Assembly (NCBI GenBank): GCA_964493945.1 | Contig: CAZBQG010000202.1 | Coordinates: forward strand, 1 to 8,369 | DNA length: 8,369 nucleotides | Source of the DNA: CAZBQG01 sp964493945 | Lineage (GTDB): Bacteria; Pseudomonadota; Alphaproteobacteria; Rhodospirillales; UBA2165 | Direction of reading: 5' to 3' | Shown: positions 4,887-8,369 of the stretch, one piece after another | How the letters are laid out: every line of letters begins with the position of its first letter | How positions within the stretch are numbered: position 1 is the first letter of the stretch | The notes under the pieces: model-generated | What the model was told of the DNA's origin: nothing | Seen by the model: the letters and a program-made list of their open reading frames with translations, nothing else | Databases searched by the model: none | Program-made: the position numbers and the translations under genes

Positions 4887-7310
4887 ATGGCTTATAATCT
4901 AGTTGGAAAAAATTTCCTGCCGCCCGACGTGGTAGGCAAAGTCACCGGCAAGGCTAAATTCGCCGAAGATTACCGTGCCGAAGGCATGGTTTTCATGAAG
5001 CTTCTGCTGAGCCCCATGCCCCACGCCAAGGTGCGGAACGTCGATGCGTCGGCGGCGCTTAAGTTGAAGGGCGTTTTGGGGATTTTGAGGGCGGGTGACC
5101 TGCCCAAGCTTCCGCCGCCGCGCGATGTAATGCTGAGCGACGAGCCCTTGTTCGTCGGCCAGCCTATCCTGGCCGTTGCCGCGGTGGACGAAACCACGGC
5201 CGCCGATGCTATCGACAAGATCAAGATCGATTTGCAGCCCCTGCCCTTCATTACCGATCCGCTGGACAGTCTTCACCCCGGCGGACCCAATGCCCGGCCC
5301 GGCGGGAATGTCGCCAACCGGGGGATCAAGCTCAAGGAAATCAAATGGACGGCGCGTGACTTCGCCAAGGCGGGCGAGGGCGAGTTGCCCATGGGCAAAC
5401 CGGCCGAGGAATGGTCCTACGGCGATCTGGATAAGGGTTTCAAGGATGCCAAGCTGGTCGTCGAGGAAAACTTCGTCACCGCCAGCCAACCGCACCAATG
5501 CATGGAGACCCGTTCGGCCATGGCTTATTGGCAGGGGGACCGCTGCTTCCTGCACGGCTCGACGCAAAGCTCTACATTTGCCGCACCCTTCATGGCCAAA
5601 TTCATCGGCATCAAGCCCCACAAGCTGGTCTTTATTTCCGAATATTGTGGCGGTGGGTTCGGCTCCAAGGGTGGTGCCTATCCCTATATGGCGCTTCCCG
5701 CTCATATGTCAAAAAAGATCAAACGTCCTGTGATGTTGCGCATCGCCCGGGCCGAGGAATATTTCATCGGTTCCGGGCGTCCCAGCTTCCAGGGACATGT
5801 GAAGATCGGTTTCAAGGCCGACGGCCGCATCAGCGCCCTCGACATTTATGTGGTGCATGACAATGGCCCCAATACCGGGTTCCCCGATTTCCGCAATGCC
5901 GGTGCTTCTTCCTCGATCATGTATCAGCCGGAAAATATGCGTTGGCGGGGTATTCCCGTTTTGACCAACACGGCGCCCCGGGGTCCGCAACGGGGGCCGG
6001 GTGAGAACCAGACGGCAGCGGCCATGGAACCTATCATCGACAAGGCGGCCCGCAAGTTGGGCATCGACCGGGTCGAAATCCGGCGCATCAATGGGGCCAC
6101 CAACAAGGGCAAGATTTTCAGCGGACGCGCCAAAAAACGCGTTCCCCTGTCCAGTGCCTATATTCCCGAAGCCCTGGCCAAGGGTGCCAAGCGCTTCAAT
6201 TGGGATGAAAAGAAGAAACGCAGCGGTCAGAAAAAAGGCAGTAAGGTGACCGGCATCGGCGTCGGCCAAGCTTATCACCAGGGCGGCTTCAACGGGTGGG
6301 ACGGCATCGTCCGTATCACGCCCGACGGCAAGCTGCACATCCAGAACGGGTCCGGCAATCTGGGCACCTATTCCTATGCCGACACCTCCAGGGTGGCGGC
6401 CGAGGTTCTGGACTGCCCGTGGGAAGATTGCATCATCGAACATGGCGATACGCGAAAGGGTCTGCCCTTCGTCATCGGCCAGTTTGCGTCCAACTCCATC
6501 TACACCCAGACCCGTTCCAATTGGGTAGCGGCGCAGGATGCGAAGACCAAGCTTCTGGAAATCGCCGCCAAGGATCTGGGTGGAAAGCCCGGTGACTACA
6601 AGCTGCAAAAAGGCAAGGTGGTGGCCCAAAAGGGCTCTAAATCAATGACCTACGCCAAGGCGGCGCAACGGGCCATAGAGCTCGGCGGCAAATATACCGG
6701 CAAATACGGCAAGGCCGGCGGGCCCAAGGGCATCAAACCGCCGACCAAGGGCGCGCTTCGCCATCTGGCCGGATCCGGCCTGATCGGCGTGGCCAAGGAT
6801 ACCCTGCCCAAAAAGGGATTGCCCCCCGCATTGTCGGTTTCCTTCGTGGAGATCGAGCTGGACACGGAAACCGGCAAGTTCGAAATCAAGGACTTCGTCG
6901 GCATTGCCGATTGCGGTACGGTGATGCATCCCGACAGTCTGGCCCAACAGATCAAGGGCGGTGCGGTCATGGGTCTGGGAATGGCCTGCATGGAACGTTA
7001 CGTCTATGATCCGAAGAACGGCAGGCCCGCCAATAAGGGCTTTTACCAGACCAAGCCGCCCTCATACTTGGATGTAAAAGCGGACCTTGTGGCCGACTGG
7101 GTGGATAAGCCCGATCCTTCCAATCCGGTGGGCGCCAGGGGCATCGGCGAGCCGGTTTTGGGTTCGGCCGCGGCGGCGCTGATCTGCGCTCTGTCGGACG
7201 CCATGGGCGGGCATATCTTCAACCGTACACCGATCATGCCCGATATGATCGTCAACGCTTTGGCGGGTAAGGAGCAGTCCTTCAAACCGCTCCAACTCCA
7301 TACTCAGTAA
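4887..7310 (+). CDS. Molybdopterin-binding catalytic subunit of a xanthine-dehydrogenase-family hydroxylase
   Basis: The 807-residue subunit carries the molybdenum cofactor and hydroxylates the substrate with oxygen from water. The N-terminal aldehyde oxidase a/b hammerhead domain spans about 12-120 (GKVTGKAKFAEDY at 17-29). Cofactor-binding features include PHQCMETR (202-209), GGGFGSKGG (255-263) and RGPQRGPGENQ (365-375). The catalytic base is Glu755 in GARGIGEPVLGS. No signal peptide is present. The length is in the range for separate large subunits (about 750-800). The subunit is rich in lysine in two places, 416-453 (10 Lys) and 602-621 (6 Lys), which look like family-specific surface insertions. 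Active-site loops differ from CO dehydrogenase (no CSFR-type cysteine loop), so the substrate is more likely an aldehyde or N-heterocycle/aromatic compound; it cannot be set from sequence. GGAGGT at 4874-4879 precedes the ATG by 7 nt. Confidence 0.93.
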   Translation: MAYNLVGKNFLPPDVVGKVTGKAKFAEDYRAEGMVFMKLLLSPMPHAKVRNVDASAALKLKGVLGILRAGDLPKLPPPRDVMLSDEPLFVGQPILAVAAVDETTAADAIDKIKIDLQPLPFITDPLDSLHPGGPNARPGGNVANRGIKLKEIKWTARDFAKAGEGELPMGKPAEEWSYGDLDKGFKDAKLVVEENFVTASQPHQCMETRSAMAYWQGDRCFLHGSTQSSTFAAPFMAKFIGIKPHKLVFISEYCGGGFGSKGGAYPYMALPAHMSKKIKRPVMLRIARAEEYFIGSGRPSFQGHVKIGFKADGRISALDIYVVHDNGPNTGFPDFRNAGASSSIMYQPENMRWRGIPVLTNTAPRGPQRGPGENQTAAAMEPIIDKAARKLGIDRVEIRRINGATNKGKIFSGRAKKRVPLSSAYIPEALAKGAKRFNWDEKKKRSGQKKGSKVTGIGVGQAYHQGGFNGWDGIVRITPDGKLHIQNGSGNLGTYSYADTSRVAAEVLDCPWEDCIIEHGDTRKGLPFVIGQFASNSIYTQTRSNWVAAQDAKTKLLEIAAKDLGGKPGDYKLQKGKVVAQKGSKSMTYAKAAQRAIELGGKYTGKYGKAGGPKGIKPPTKGALRHLAGSGLIGVAKDTLPKKGLPPALSVSFVEIELDTETGKFEIKDFVGIADCGTVMHPDSLAQQIKGGAVMGLGMACMERYVYDPKNGRPANKGFYQTKPPSYLDVKADLVADWVDKPDPSNPVGARGIGEPVLGSAAAALICALSDAMGGHIFNRTPIMPDMIVNALAGKEQSFKPLQLHTQ

Positions 7311-7322
7311 GGGGATGCAGCC

Positions 7323-8312
7323 ATGATACGTGACATGATGCAGAGCTTCGAGCTCTACCAGCCTTCCCGCGTCGAGGATGCCATTTCATTGCTCGCCCGT
7401 TTCGGCAATGACGGCTGGGCGCTGGCCGGCGGAAACGATAGTCTTTCCTGGTTCAAGGACCGGGTGAAGGCACCCAAGGCGGTGGTCGATCTTACCGGCA
7501 TCGCCGGACTGAAAGGCATCCGGGAAACCGCTGCCGGTCTGGAAATCGGCGCCTTGACTACCTTGTCCGATGTGGAAACGAACCCCATCGTGCGGGGGAA
7601 ATACGGCGTTCTGGCCGAAGCAGCTCTGAAAGCGGCCAGCCCCCAGATCCGCATCTCGGGCACTCTTGGCGGCAATGCGGCCCAGGATACCAGATGCTGG
7701 TATTACCGGGACGGATTTCCGTGTTACCGGGCCGGCGGCAATACCTGCTTTGCCGATACGCCGACGGCCATGAACCGGGAACATGCCTTGTTCAACGCGG
7801 ACCGCTGCGTCGCGGTGACCGCGTCGGATACGGGCCCCGCGCTAGTTGCCCTGGAAGCCAAGATGGTCATCCAGGGTGCCAAGGGCGAACGCACGGTGGA
7901 GGTCGGTGACTTCTTCGTCGGCCCGGCCAAGGACATCAAGAACATGACCGCGATCCAGCCGGGTGAGATTCTCACCAAGATCGTACTTCCTTCCAAATGG
8001 GCCGGCGCCAAATTCTATTTCGAAAAAGTGGCCGACCGTGGTTCGTGGGATTTTGCTCTGGTCAGCGTGGCCTCGGCCATGGTCGTCAAGGGCGGCAAGA
8101 CCGAACGCATGAGCATGGCCTGCGGCGGCGTGGAATGCGTGCCCAAACGCCTGAAGGTGGTCGAGGATGTGGCCAAGGGCGAAGCACCGGGCGAAGAGCT
8201 GGCCGGGCTTGCCGGCAAGGCGGCGGTGCGCGGTGCAAGGCCGCTCAATTACAATCACTTCAAGGTTCATCTGATGCAGAACCTTGTAAAGAGGGCGGTG
8301 CGCGGCGCCTGA
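7323..8312 (+). CDS. FAD-binding subunit of the molybdenum hydroxylase, with predicted extra [4Fe-4S] loop
   Basis: The 329-residue protein belongs to the CO dehydrogenase flavoprotein / xanthine dehydrogenase subunit M family and receives electrons from the [2Fe-2S] subunit. FAD pyrophosphate-binding segments are AGGNDS (35-40) and ISGTLGGNAAQDTR (111-124), with GALTTLSDV at 77-85. Directly after the second segment, C125, C134, C142 and C162 (CWYYRDGFPC, GGNTC, DRC) form a cysteine-rich loop absent from most xanthine dehydrogenases. 4-hydroxybenzoyl-CoA reductase beta subunits and PaoB have a comparable loop that binds a [4Fe-4S] cluster. The C-terminal domain (from about 215) is the usual CO dehydrogenase flavoprotein C-terminal fold. 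AAGGGGA at 7309-7315 overlaps the preceding stop and supports the ATG at 7323; in-frame ATGs at 7335 and 7338 are less well placed. It is the third gene of the operon, 12 nt after the second. Confidence 0.93.
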   Translation: MIRDMMQSFELYQPSRVEDAISLLARFGNDGWALAGGNDSLSWFKDRVKAPKAVVDLTGIAGLKGIRETAAGLEIGALTTLSDVETNPIVRGKYGVLAEAALKAASPQIRISGTLGGNAAQDTRCWYYRDGFPCYRAGGNTCFADTPTAMNREHALFNADRCVAVTASDTGPALVALEAKMVIQGAKGERTVEVGDFFVGPAKDIKNMTAIQPGEILTKIVLPSKWAGAKFYFEKVADRGSWDFALVSVASAMVVKGGKTERMSMACGGVECVPKRLKVVEDVAKGEAPGEELAGLAGKAAVRGARPLNYNHFKVHLMQNLVKRAVRGA

Positions 8313-8369
8313 TTTATATGAAGTAGTTCCGACTTGATCTGACACCGCGCCCTTGAAGGGGTGAGGGTT

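Noticed and set aside
5709..6629. A 306-codon open frame on the minus strand inside the molybdenum subunit gene
   Set aside because: It is antisense to conserved cofactor-binding segments and has no family features; long antisense frames are common with this codon use.
8335..8369. A short inverted repeat (CCC-TTGAA-GGG) after the last gene as a terminator
   Set aside because: The stem is only three to four pairs and no T-run is seen before the window ends.

Overview
The window is gene-dense, GC-rich bacterial DNA with strong G/C bias at third codon positions. Protein content (a proteobacterial-type feruloyl-CoA synthase, a Tat-exported molybdenum hydroxylase and an FNR-type operator) suggests a proteobacterium, most likely an alphaproteobacterium. 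That placement is an inference from gene style, not from a marker gene. There are no rRNA or tRNA genes, insertion sequences, CRISPR arrays or long repeats.

Layout. (1) Positions 2-2482, plus strand: the 3' part of a multi-pass membrane protein gene, followed 12 nt later by a complete feruloyl-CoA synthase-type acyl-CoA ligase. The pair looks like the end of an operon. (2) Positions 2486-3334, minus strand: a radical SAM protein with a C-terminal SPASM/Twitch-type cysteine set, meeting the ligase gene tail to tail with 3 nt between the stops. (3) Positions 3335-3542: a 208-nt divergent control region with a perfect FNR/CRP-type palindrome (ATTGAC-N4-GTCAAT) and a structured leader. (4) Positions 3543-3986, plus strand: a small stand-alone cyclic-nucleotide-binding-fold protein with no DNA-binding domain. 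(5) Positions 3987-4176: a 190-nt leader with several inverted repeats and a weak sigma-54-like match. (6) Positions 4177-8312, plus strand: a tight three-gene operon for a xanthine-dehydrogenase-family molybdenum hydroxylase, in the order [2Fe-2S] subunit with a Tat signal, molybdopterin subunit, FAD subunit with an extra four-cysteine loop.

How the genes may work together. The three molybdoenzyme subunits should form one complex. Only the iron-sulfur subunit has an export signal, so the folded complex is probably carried to the periplasm by it, as in PaoABC-type aldehyde oxidoreductases. The ligase activates a hydroxycinnamate-like aromatic acid in the cytoplasm. A common theme of aromatic acid and aldehyde metabolism is plausible, but the two operons are separated by the divergent radical SAM / cNMP-fold pair, so a shared pathway is not shown. 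The least explained part is the central block: an unassigned radical SAM enzyme with a well-placed FNR-type box, back to back with a degenerate cNMP-fold protein. I see no small precursor peptide or other feature that would establish a new system.
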